DNA from: Uloborus plumipes
Lineage: Eukaryota > Arthropoda > Arachnida > Araneae > Uloboridae
Assembly: GCA_038373865.1 (NCBI GenBank)
Contig: JAXGGA010000465.1
Span: 62,001-126,000, forward strand
Reading direction: 5' to 3'
Length of the DNA stretch: 64,000 nt
Below, piece by piece: positions 16,057-25,256 of the stretch. A model generated the notes under the pieces. That model saw only the letters and a program-made list of their open reading frames with translations, had not been told where the DNA came from and did no database searches. A program made the position numbers and the translations under genes. The first letter of the stretch is position 1; each line of letters starts with the position of its first letter.

Positions 16057-18174
16057 TTATAAAAATTGCTTCCAGATGTCAGGGAAAAATGGAACACTGG
16101 AAAAATCATTCACCAGAGAATGGGAATTTTTCCAAATATGGTAAGCTTCCCAAAAATCGAGGTCATAAACTGACGAACATTTACAAATAATTCTAGCCGA
16201 AGAAAAATCAAAGCAGTGACCAGAAGTCCAACAATGCTGAGCAATGGAAGAGCGTGCTAGTTCTTTATGTTTAACATAATTTTGATGCTCTTTCAGACGG
16301 TGCTTAAGAGGCCGCTTAGTCTGGCCTACATAGCTAAGTCCGCATTTGCAAGAGATGCTATAAATGCCCCAGTTGCTTTGGCAATCAATGGGATGCTTTA
16401 AGTTTGTAAACTTGATTTTGTTCACAGGAGAGAAAGAAATATCGAAACCAAACTTTTTCAAAATATTTGCAACTTGATGACTTGCTTTTGGATAAAAAGG
16501 CAAAACAATGGTGTAACCAACCTTAGACTCGGAAACCTTGCTGGAATGAGAGGGCTTTATTAGCCTATTATATATAGAATCAATAATCTTGGGCGAGTAA
16601 CCCCGATCAAAAGCCACAGCTTTTAAATAAGAAAGCTCAGTATTTAAAGAACTGGATGAAGAACAGATATTCAAAGCACGAAACACAAAAGCCTTAAATG
16701 AGGCCAACTTTTGGTTTCGAGGATGAGAAGAGTAGTTGTGAGGAGGTAGTGTAACAGCAAAGGGCTTACGATACACTGAAGTCATAAAATCGTTATTACT
16801 TTTAGTAATCAAAACGTCCAAGAATGAAAGAGAACTTTCCATTTCCATTTCAATAGTGAATTGGATGCAAGGATCGATAGAATTAAGAGTGGAAAGTAAA
16901 AGCTCATTATTAACTTGGTTTTGGTCAAGCAAAACAAAGCAATCGTCAACATAACGAACATAGAACGGAAACTTTATGGTTTCAAAAAGTTTTACCTCAA
17001 AGTAGTGCATATAAATGTCACTTAGAATAGGGCTCAAAGGGTTACCCATCGCTAAACCTTCGGACATGCGATAGTAAACACCATCAAATACAAAAGTATT
17101 CTGCTCAAGACAAGCACGAGTAAGAGAAACAAGTTCATCAACCTCAAAACTAGAAAAATGATGTTCCTGGAGTCTCAATTTGAGACAATCCAGTGCTCCA
17201 ATAACAGGTACATTAGTGAAAAGTGATTTCACGTCAAAAGAAGCCATCGTTACGCCGTGAGGCTTAAAGCAACGTAACTTCTGAACAAAGTCAATGGAAT
17301 TTTTAACAGTGAAAGAATTGCTGGTCAAAAGAGGAGAAAAAATGGAAACTAAATGCTTAGCTAGTTTGTAAGAAGCCGTGCCAATGTTTGAAACAATTGG
17401 CCTAAGAGGAACGTTTGGTTTATGGACCTTTGGTAAAGCATAAAATCGGGCACAGTGTGCAACAGAAGGAATCAAACACCTTTTTGACGAATCACTCATG
17501 ATAGGAGAAGCCTTCACAATGTTTCTAATTAAGTTGACCTCTTTAGTACTAGGGTCTTTATGAAGTGTCACATATGGACCAACTTCAATTAAATCCTTAC
17601 ATTTATCCAAATATGAGCTTTTGTCCAGAATAACAACTTGACCTCCTTTGTCAGCCTTAGTGACTACTATATCAGGATCGGAGCATAAACCTTTTACCGA
17701 AAACTTAGCATGCTTGCTGAAAGTATTTGAAGTCAATTTAGCATTAAAATCTACAGTATTGGCAATGAGATGCCTAATAGAATCCTTTTGAGAAGCAGTA
17801 AGAGCACTAAATCTAAAGGCTTTCTCAATTGGAGCAACCAATTTGGGAAATGAAGGTTTTGAAGAAGAAGCAAAATTGTTATTCAGTTTGAGAGCATTGA
17901 GCTGATCCGAATTCAAGAGCTTAGAAGAAAGATTGAGGACCGCATTCTGATTCACCTTTGGTAAAACATCAGACGAATGATCCACATTATTAGCACAAAG
18001 ATATTTCCACTTTTTCTGAAGAGTAGTCCTATGTTTAAAAGTAGACTGAAGAACCCTATTCCAACTTTTCCTATCAACCGAATCAAAATCCAAGTCAGAA
18101 TTCGAAAGTTTTAGATGCAAAGTTTTAGATACGAATAACAATTTTGCTTCTTCTTCAAAACCTTCATTTCCCAA
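16057..18174 (-). CDS. Penelope-like reverse transcriptase with GIY-YIG endonuclease, leftward copy
   Basis: The frame is 705 codons. Residues 15-112 are the N-terminal part, including NLSSKLLNSDQLNALKL. The Penelope-typical DKG motif (ADKGGQVVILD) is near residues 174-183. The RT catalytic regions follow: FDVKSLFTNVP with Asp314, GLAMGNPLSPILSD around 373-386, and YVDD at 408-411. The C-terminus carries a GIY-YIG domain: WGIYSIS near 602-608, SYVGQTKR near 614-621, R..H.KEH, and the late glutamate in FWEAYH near 676. No stop or frameshift interrupts it. The frame opens at a TTG, and residues 1-14 are antisense to the opposing copy. The first in-frame ATG is only near residue 226, so the native start has been lost by 5' truncation. 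Confidence 0.88.
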   Translation of the reverse strand: MGNEGFEEEAKLLFVSKTLHLKLSNSDLDFDSVDRKSWNRVLQSTFKHRTTLQKKWKYLCANNVDHSSDVLPKVNQNAVLNLSSKLLNSDQLNALKLNNNFASSSKPSFPKLVAPIEKAFRFSALTASQKDSIRHLIANTVDFNAKLTSNTFSKHAKFSVKGLCSDPDIVVTKADKGGQVVILDKSSYLDKCKDLIEVGPYVTLHKDPSTKEVNLIRNIVKASPIMSDSSKRCLIPSVAHCARFYALPKVHKPNVPLRPIVSNIGTASYKLAKHLVSIFSPLLTSNSFTVKNSIDFVQKLRCFKPHGVTMASFDVKSLFTNVPVIGALDCLKLRLQEHHFSSFEVDELVSLTRACLEQNTFVFDGVYYRMSEGLAMGNPLSPILSDIYMHYFEVKLFETIKFPFYVRYVDDCFVLLDQNQVNNELLLSTLNSIDPCIQFTIEMEMESSLSFLDVLITKSNNDFMTSVYRKPFAVTLPPHNYSSHPRNQKLASFKAFVFRALNICSSSSSLNTELSYLKAVAFDRGYSPKIIDSIYNRLIKPSHSSKVSESKVGYTIVLPFYPKASHQVANILKKFGFDISFSPVNKIKFTNLKHPIDCQSNWGIYSISCKCGLSYVGQTKRPLKHRLKEHQNYVKHKELARSSIAQHCWTSGHCFDFSSARIICKCSSVYDLDFWEAYHIWKNSHSLVNDFSSVPFFPDIWKQFL
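17885..18132 (-). other. Unpaired centre of the palindrome
   Basis: This 248-bp segment belongs only to the leftward copy and encodes its residues from about 15 to 97 (KTLHLKLSNS through DQLNALKL). At 18132/18133 it meets the truncated 5' end of the rightward copy. It marks how much further reverse transcription of the leftward cDNA went before the two were joined. Confidence 0.8.
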
Positions 18175-19960
18175 ATTGGTTGCTCCAATTGAGAAAGCCT
18201 TTAGATTTAGTGCTCTTACTGCTTCTCAAAAGGATTCTATTAGGCATCTCATTGCCAATACTGTAGATTTTAATGCTAAATTGACTTCAAATACTTTCAG
18301 CAAGCATGCTAAGTTTTCGGTAAAAGGTTTATGCTCCGATCCTGATATAGTAGTCACTAAGGCTGACAAAGGAGGTCAAGTTGTTATTCTGGACAAAAGC
18401 TCATATTTGGATAAATGTAAGGATTTAATTGAAGTTGGTCCATATGTGACACTTCATAAAGACCCTAGTACTAAAGAGGTCAACTTAATTAGAAACATTG
18501 TGAAGGCTTCTCCTATCATGAGTGATTCGTCAAAAAAGTGTTTGATTCCTTCTGTTGCACACTGTGCCCGATTTTATGCTTTACCAAAGGTCCATAAACC
18601 AAACGTTCCTCTTAGGCCAATTGTTTCAAACATTGGCACGGCTTCTTACAAACTAGCTAAGCATTTAGTTTCCATTTTTTCTCCTCTTTTGACCAGCAAT
18701 TCTTTCACTGTTAAAAATTCCATTGACTTTGTTCAGAAGTTACGTTGCTTTAAGCCTCACGGCGTAACGATGGCTTCTTTTGACGTGAAATCACTTTTCA
18801 CTAATGTACCTGTTATTGGAGCACTGGATTGTCTCAAATTGAGACTCCAGGAACATCATTTTTCTAGTTTTGAGGTTGATGAACTTGTTTCTCTTACTCG
18901 TGCTTGTCTTGATCAGAATACTTTTGTATTTGATGGTGTTTACTATCGCATGTCCGAAGGTTTAGCGATGGGTAACCCTTTGAGCCCTATTCTAAGTGAC
19001 ATTTATATGCACTACTTTGAGGTAAAACTTTTTGAAACCATAAAGTTTCCGTTCTATGTTCGTTATGTTGACGATTGCTTTGTTTTGCTTGACCAAAACC
19101 AAGTTAATAATGAGCTTTTACTTTCCACTCTTAATTCTATCGATCCTTGCATCCAATTCACTATTGAAATGGAAATGGAAAGTTCTCTTTCATTCTTGGA
19201 CGTTTTGATTACTAAAAGTAATAACGATTTTATGACTTCAGTGTATCGTAAGCCCTTTGCTGTTACACTACCTCCTCACAACTACTCTTCTCATCCTCGA
19301 AACCAAAAGTTGGCCTCATTTAAGGCTTTTGTGTTTCGTGCTTTGAATATCTGTTCTTCATCCAGTTCTTTAAATACTGAGCTTTCTTATTTAAAAGCTG
19401 TGGCTTTTGATCGGGGTTACTCGCCCAAGATTATTGATTCTATATATAATAGGCTAATAAAGCCCTCTCATTCCAGCAAGGTTTCCGAGTCTAAGGTTGG
19501 TTACACCATTGTTTTGCCTTTTTATCCAAAAGCAAGTCATCAAGTTGCAAATATTTTGAAAAAGTTTGGTTTCGATATTTCTTTCTCTCCTGTGAACAAA
19601 ATCAAGTTTACAAACTTAAAGCATCCCATTGATTGCCAAAGCAACTGGGGCATTTATAGCATCTCTTGCAAATGCGGACTTAGCTATGTAGGCCAGACTA
19701 AGCGGCCTCTTAAGCACCGTCTGAAAGAGCATCAAAATTATGTTAAACATAAAGAACTAGCACGCTCTTCCATTGCTCAGCATTGTTGGACTTCTGGTCA
19801 CTGCTTTGATTTTTCTTCGGCTAGAATTATTTGTAAATGTTCGTCAGTTTATGACCTCGATTTTTGGGAAGCTTACCATATTTGGAAAAATTCCCATTCT
19901 CTGGTGAATGATTTTTCCAGTGTTCCATTTTTCCCTGACATCTGGAAGCAATTTTTATAA
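18134..19960 (+). CDS. Penelope-like reverse transcriptase with GIY-YIG endonuclease, rightward copy
   Basis: Homology with the other copy begins at codon 18134 (NNNFASSSKPSFPKL), although a frame counted from a TTG starts at 18176 (594 aa). Counting from 18176: the DKG motif is at 64-66, the RT Asp is D203, MGNPLS is at 265-270, YVDD at 297-300, GIY at 492-494 and YVG at 504-506, with the endonuclease glutamate at about 565. Only a few residues differ from the leftward copy (for example K121 versus R, and D246 versus E). All key catalytic residues are present and there is no internal stop. About 97 N-terminal residues, plus the start region, are missing compared with the longer copy, so it is a 5'-truncated copy whose domains look intact. 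Confidence 0.88.
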   Translation, partial: NNNFASSSKPSFPKLVAPIEKAFRFSALTASQKDSIRHLIANTVDFNAKLTSNTFSKHAKFSVKGLCSDPDIVVTKADKGGQVVILDKSSYLDKCKDLIEVGPYVTLHKDPSTKEVNLIRNIVKASPIMSDSSKKCLIPSVAHCARFYALPKVHKPNVPLRPIVSNIGTASYKLAKHLVSIFSPLLTSNSFTVKNSIDFVQKLRCFKPHGVTMASFDVKSLFTNVPVIGALDCLKLRLQEHHFSSFEVDELVSLTRACLDQNTFVFDGVYYRMSEGLAMGNPLSPILSDIYMHYFEVKLFETIKFPFYVRYVDDCFVLLDQNQVNNELLLSTLNSIDPCIQFTIEMEMESSLSFLDVLITKSNNDFMTSVYRKPFAVTLPPHNYSSHPRNQKLASFKAFVFRALNICSSSSSLNTELSYLKAVAFDRGYSPKIIDSIYNRLIKPSHSSKVSESKVGYTIVLPFYPKASHQVANILKKFGFDISFSPVNKIKFTNLKHPIDCQSNWGIYSISCKCGLSYVGQTKRPLKHRLKEHQNYVKHKELARSSIAQHCWTSGHCFDFSSARIICKCSSVYDLDFWEAYHIWKNSHSLVNDFSSVPFFPDIWKQFL

Positions 19961-20187
19961 TTTCGTCTTCTAGTGTTTTCTCCCGCGCTTTTTTGCCCCT
20001 ACTTTCCTTTGCCGCCTTCCCCCCTTTTCTTCGCTCTCCTGGCGTTTCGCTGATCGCTGATTGGTCGGTGTTTTCCCGCTTTGTTGTGAGTTCAAGCGCA
20101 CTCGCCCATTTGTTATAAATACCGAGGCACACGTGCTTCGCGCTCAGTTCTCTTACAGCTTTCATGTTGTTTGCTGAGCTTCTTGCA

Positions 20188-20234
20188 CTGATGAAGGGGC
20201 TCCATTGTAGCCTTGAAATAGCTATTTGCTGTAC
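20188..20234 (+). ncRNA. Hammerhead-ribozyme-like core in the Penelope 3' region (right arm)
   Basis: CTGATGA (20188-20194) is followed by a possible short stem II (AAGG/CCTT) and GAAA (20215-20218). Next comes a possible stem III (TAGC paired with GCTG around TATTT, with one G-U pair) and a GTA cleavage triplet ending at 20233. Penelope-like elements are known to carry hammerhead motifs (work of Cervera and de la Peña). Against this, I cannot close a convincing stem I around the motif, and stem II has a bulge. It is therefore a candidate only, possibly decayed or requiring a tandem context. Confidence 0.4.
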
Positions 20235-20285
20235 TTTCTACCTTATTTGTGCTTTATTTACGTTGATTTTTAACTTCAAATATAG

Positions 20286-20319
20286 TTCAGCACAAAGCCT
20301 ATTTGATCATTTTTCATTT
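20286..20319 (+). other. Extra 3' tail of the rightward Penelope copy
   Basis: Thirty-four bases beyond the last paired position lead directly into the 13-bp target duplication. The leftward copy lacks this tail and meets its duplication at once. The two copies therefore have different 3' ends, consistent with independent priming at each side. Confidence 0.6.
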
Positions 20320-20332
20320 ACACTATCATCTA
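20320..20332 (+). repeat. 13-bp target-site duplication, right
   Basis: Identical to 15722-15734 (ACACTATCATCTA) and directly adjoining the 3' tail of the rightward copy. Confidence 0.75.
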
Positions 20333-23215
20333 CACAAATAACCAAAAATAAAAAATACGCCAGAAGATAAAAGAACACATACGCAGATAGAAACTGGTAA
20401 AATTTACACACGCTCGACAAATTTTAAAAATATTGCACACAGAAAAGTCTAAGGAGATAATGAATCAATTAAAACTATCTCTGCAAAAAACATACAGACA
20501 ATAAGTTTAATAAATAAGTAATAAATAAATAAACATGTTGTTTGGAAGAAATTTATAACTGATTCAAAGGATATTGATAGATAACTTTTAAAAGTTGGAA
20601 AGTGGACACGCATTAAGATTTTAGAAAAAATGCCAAAACATTTATTTTAATGCTATCATTATTTCCCATAAAGTAGAAAATGTACGATGAAATTTTATAT
20701 ACAGTGATTTTTTTCTGGAGATATATGATTTTATGAAGTCTAATGCATCAATAAGTTCAGTATCAATCATTCCTGGCACTGAGATGAATTAAAAGGACAA
20801 TATTACATTTTAGAAATGTTTATATACTAATTGTTTATTCATTAATAAATGAAAATACCAAATTACTATTCCATAAACCATTAAATTGAAGCTTTTAAAA
20901 CATGGCGTATTTTACCCCTCTAGAGACTTATTTCACCCCACGCTATCTGGTAAAATAAGTTATTGACTAATCCGCATCATTTTTTTTTTCAGATATTTCA
21001 CTTCAAGTGCTATTAGGAATATTAATTTGCATATCCTGAGAATTTTTTTGCTGTTTAATACGATATATCTTTTGCTGTCAAAGGATAATTGTAAAATTGT
21101 TCTTTTTTGACCTGTTTTACCCCACCTGACCCTACATTTGTATAACTACAATACTTAAATGCTTTAACTAAAGAGTTCAGCTGTGTTCCACATGACCACT
21201 CTTATCCGATAGATTACCACTCTTTGTATAAGTTAGTCTTTTCATCGTTCCCAAGATTACATATCATGGAACGACGTCCAGAATTGGTCACCTTTGTCTC
21301 TTAAGTTTTCAGAATGTGTCTACAGATGTGATGCAACCAGTGCTATCTTCAAAAAATCATGGAGAACTAGTTATTACAACATTCCTCCTCACTCATGCGA
21401 ACTTGCAATTCCAACATACCACTTACAGCTCTTAAGTCGTATTTTGCGTAGTAGTGGTTGCGGTCATAGTATCAATAACACTGCAAAAAAATTAACAGTG
21501 CCAGCATAGCTGCCTCTAATGCAATGAAACTGAAAAGGTGTAAAGAAAGAATTGGCAACGAATACCAATACAACGAAATATATACATTTCAACGAAAAAA
21601 ATCAGTCCCAATGTTATTGCTATTACATTGTTTGAATTCCATTCCAACGATATTTCCATTACAGCGAACAAAATGCACATCACATGAAGTTCACTGTAAA
21701 CGGGATATCAACTATATCTACTATTATCAAAACATCATAAATGTAATTAATGTAGAATTTTTGCTTTGCGGAAAGGTGCTTAAGATATTTTTTTAAAAGA
21801 CTAGTTTTACTAACATGAGTTGTAAATAACATTTGAAAAGCTTATATTTCATTTCACCTTTCAGAAATATACTTTCTATTGAAAGATAGAGAAAAAAAAA
21901 TAATCCGATAATAATAGTATCTGATGTAGAGTCTTTCTTTGTGGAAAAATGCTTAAGATAATATTCTTTAAAGACTTAAAATAGTTTCATTAATATGTGT
22001 AGTTAATAGCATTCGAAAAACTGATTCATTCAGAAATATAATTCCTGTTGAAAGACCGATAAAAAAAATTAATCCAAAAGAATATGAGCCATAAGGTCTT
22101 TTTTTACCCTCTTCAAAAACATATTTTCTCTATAGAAACTAATTAATGCTTAACCCTTGAATATTCTTTTATTGTTATTTTTTTAATAAATAAATGATTT
22201 ACCTGAGGCGAAACAATCACAAACAACTAGTGAAAACTACACAATTTTAAAGAGTACTCAATGGAAATCCTTTGATGCTAAGTCGATTATCTCTCTTTTC
22301 GTCCTTTTTTATTTAAGCCTAAGCATCAAAATAAAACTATTGGTTTCTTATCTCTAAATATAAAATAATCCTCCAGCAAAATTATGCTTAAAATAACTGT
22401 TTTCTGCTTGAGTAATAATCTATAAACATTGCTTTTATCTCATTAAGGCCGAGCGATTTATTTTTTTTTTTGTTTCCATCTTAATTTACTAATGGGGCTC
22501 AAATCTCCGAACAGGTATTACTTATTTACCTCGAATTTTTAAACTAATAGCCTAAAGGGAAAGAAGTAAGTAGTTGTTAGAAGCAATACAGTGCCAGTCT
22601 CTGCGCATTCTTATTATCTGTTCACTGTTAAAGCGATTAAAATCGATTTCTACAACTTCTCTTTGGCCCTTGTCTAATTAAGTGCGAGTTGAGTCCCTGC
22701 TTAACAGCCTGGTAATTAGTTGAAATTAAAATTTCAGCTGTGCTTGTCGAGGACTTTTGCAAACTCGGTCTGCACTGTTCCAATTGCAGTGTCACAGGAG
22801 TTTAAGGAAAGGGTTAAGAATTCAGTTTAGAATTTAATTACTAAGAATATTTTTGAGAGCTATAGTAGGAACTACTTAATTAAAACGCAATGGTTATTGC
22901 TTTTTTTGTTAAAGGATATTATATGCTGCAAATAGATAGCCTCTATTACTCATATTGTCATAATATTTTAAATAGAAATAATAAATTAAGATGATAAATA
23001 CAGCTAAACAGATTCTAACCAAATGAAATAGTTTTCTCTGAACCCAGTTTTTTCCAAGAAAGTTTTCGTTCCAGGTTATCAATCTATCAATCTATATAAA
23101 TTAACACACAAACACGTATATGTGTAAGTAAACTTTATATTGCTTCTATTTATATTCTCATAATAAATATCTAAATTGTGATTCATTATTTTTTTGTTGT
23201 GTCTATGACTTAGCC
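20333..23215. other. AT-rich DNA without a supported gene
   Basis: A 230-bp patch at about 20900-21135 contains TTTTACCCC, TTTCACCCCACG and TTTTACCCCACCTGACCC. These resemble the ends of the element at 9.6-10.9 kb and may be a fragment of a related repeat. The rest has no recognised coding sequence. The 71-aa and 90-aa frames at 21294-21796 show no motif. Confidence 0.4.
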
Positions 23216-23218
23216 GAA

Positions 23219-23650
23219 TTAAATAACTCCATGGATCCTTATAACTGCTTTTGCGATTTGTTGGATGTTATCGTCATAAAGGTCTATAAGTGACGGCAAT
23301 ACACAAATTTCTCTCAGTTTCGCACTTATTGCTGGATACTCAAAGATATGACAAAGTGTAAGCTGTGTATCTGGACAACTACGACAGTTTCTACACACCC
23401 TTCTACCCTCTTCATCAATCTTCATGCCCCTGTGATGGCCGGTTCTAAGCCTGGTTATAGTTTTTGTTATAGATCGACTTGTATTTATTTCACAAAGTTG
23501 GTGTTTCACTTGGATTGATTTATCCCTAAGTTTAGATTTAGCTATTGCGTTTACATCTTGGAGATAGACACTGTTGTTGTTAGTATTGAGGTCTCTGGGC
23601 TCCTTAGCTAATTTATCAGCATATTCGTTGCCTGCTATTTTGACGTGATT
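23219..23650 (-). pseudogene. LINE 3' fragment: RNase H C-terminus and zinc-knuckle-like tail
   Basis: The minus frame is open from 23650 to about 23219 without an ATG at its start. It begins NHVKIAGNEYADKLAKE, matching the last conserved block of the RNase H domain in non-LTR retrotransposons of the I/Jockey-like groups (H..I.GNE.AD.LAKE). Downstream comes ITRLRTGHHRGMK, then a Cys cluster C-R-N-C-R-S-C with CHIFEYP, a typical LINE ORF2 C-terminal motif in arthropods. A stop lies just upstream of 23650, and no reverse transcriptase is present. This is a 5'-truncated copy. Confidence 0.75.
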
Positions 23651-23840
23651 TATTAATCACGCTTAAATATGTTTCTAAAAATTTTTGCTGATGTTTTTTT
23701 GTTAAACAAACCGTACTGGGTTACTTCTGTTAAACAAACTCCAACGTTTCAGTTTAAGGATTCTGGATACTGTTTAAATCGTCTTTCTTTTCTTGTGGAC
23801 AGCTCAAAAATATTATAAAAATAAATACATAAATAAATAA

Positions 23841-23841
<1 letters not shown>

Positions 23842-23933
<92 letters not shown>
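23842..23933. repeat. (TA)n microsatellite
   Basis: About 46 TA dinucleotides following a short (AAAT)n stretch. Confidence 0.95.
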
Positions 23934-23936
<3 letters not shown>

Positions 23937-24334
23937 ATCATACTATTTTGAGAAAATGTTTATCATATTGCATTAAAAGTTATTTTTGTTTTTTAAATGG
24001 TATAACTGCATGCGTTTACAGTGCAAACACACTATTAATTCATTTATTTTGAAAATAATTCATGAAATAGTTTTTTATTAGTTAGATCATTAATTAATTT
24101 ATATTTAAAATTTATTAGCGCAAACATAGAACTAGTCGTAGAACTGTCTGCAACTGTTTACTTTGTTTTATGTCATGTATGCATATTGAATTACTAAATT
24201 TGAAAAAACAAATGATAATAAGTAGCTCTAAAATGCAGAATAGTTTTAACAAATCCTATGTTAAGTTTTTCTTTTTGCCCAAATATATGTAGCCAAAATT
24301 GTATTATTTAAATACTGATCTACACATATTTGAA
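23934..24334. other. Featureless stretch
   Basis: AT-rich DNA between the microsatellite and the next MITE-like copy. I see nothing in it. Confidence 0.5.
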
Positions 24335-24628
24335 TACACTGTATCAAATGAATGTAGTTTTACAGTATAATGCAGCTACTTTTATAGTAATACACTGTAA
24401 AAATTGCTAATTTTACAGTTTATTACCGTGTATTTTAGTTTTAAACTGGAACCTCAGCTGCCAGTATTATGCTGTTGTTTTTACAGTATAATACAATTAA
24501 ATTTCACGGCAATAAACTGTAAAATTGGTAGTTTTATAGTTTGTTACTGTGTATTTTACAGTTTTACAGTGGTACCTCGGCTGCCAGAATTATACTGTAA
24601 AAACAACAGTTCATTTTTTTGCAGTGTA
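24335..24628 (-). mobile_element. MITE-like element, TACAGT-rich family, copy 2
   Basis: Reading the minus strand from 24628 gives TACACTGCAAAAAAATGAAC, matching the start of copies 1 and 3. The CCGAGGTACCA-like block and ACAGT/ACTGT units follow. The inner end at 24335 reads TACACTG. It is shorter than copy 1, with fewer internal units. Confidence 0.55.
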
Positions 24629-24904
24629 CAGTACCCGCCGCGTATAAAAATCACTTTCGTTCTAAAGGCATTTGATGTTATAAAGCCGCTCATTTCATAA
24701 AACGGCATACCAACACTCAATTTTTAAAAAAAGCTTAAACGTTTAGTATCTGAAAAAAATTAATTAATGTATATATAGTTTTAAAAGTTTTAAAATGTAT
24801 ATAACTAAATATGATTTCCATTTTTATTTGCAAAAGGAAATTTTTCTTAACACTGTTTCCTTTTGTGCACAAAAGTTGAATCCATTATTTTTTGTATTTA
24901 TTTA

Positions 24905-25256
24905 TGCACTGCGAAAAATGAACTGTTTTTTTTTTTTTTTTTTTTAAACTGTAAAATCCAAAGTAAAACTGTAAAACTAGTAATTTTACAGTTTATGAAT
25001 AAAGTCACAAATTTTATTGTTTGTTGCCGTAAAATTTGGCAAAAACAACAGTACAATACTGGCAGCTGAGGTTCCAGTTTAAAACCGTAAAAGTAGCAAT
25101 TTTACAATTTATTGCAGTAAAATTAGAATTTTTACTGTTTATTGCTGTTAAATTAGCAATGTTACAGTTTAGTACTGTAAAATTGGAATTTTTTACAGTT
25201 TATTACTATAAAATTAGCTGTATTATACTGTAAAAAAAACATTAATTTTTAGTGTA
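24905..25256 (+). mobile_element. MITE-like element, TACAGT-rich family, copy 3
   Basis: It starts TGCACTGCGAAAAATGAACT and ends ACATTAATTTTTAGTGTA. It carries a 19-bp poly-T interruption near 24927-24945 and the GGCAGCTGAGGTTCCAG block near 25062. It is oriented opposite to copy 2, about 280 bp away, so the pair is itself an inverted repeat. Confidence 0.6.

Larger units (their letters stand above)
15735..20319. mobile_element. Head-to-head pair of Penelope-like elements (large palindrome)
   Basis: Position p in the left half pairs with 36017 minus p in the right half across 2150 bp per arm (15735-17884 and 18133-20282). No insertions or deletions are apparent between the arms and there are only scattered substitutions. 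The unpaired centre (17885-18132, 248 bp) is extra 5' coding sequence of the leftward copy. The right copy has about 37 bp more 3' tail. The whole unit is flanked by one 13-bp target duplication, so it behaves as a single insertion. Penelope-like elements are reverse-transcriptase retroelements related to telomerase that use a GIY-YIG endonuclease. The near identity of arms implies a recent event or arm-to-arm gene conversion. Confidence 0.85.

Noticed and set aside
15852..16190. 112-aa frames next to both Penelope ORFs (plus strand here, minus strand at 19827-20165)
   Set aside because: They are mirror images in the palindrome arms, partly antisense to the endonuclease C-terminus, with a basic low-complexity composition and no motif. 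Probably non-coding.
23842..23933. Possible CRISPR-like or structured array
   Set aside because: The periodicity is simple TA slippage. No spacer-repeat alternation exists anywhere in the window.
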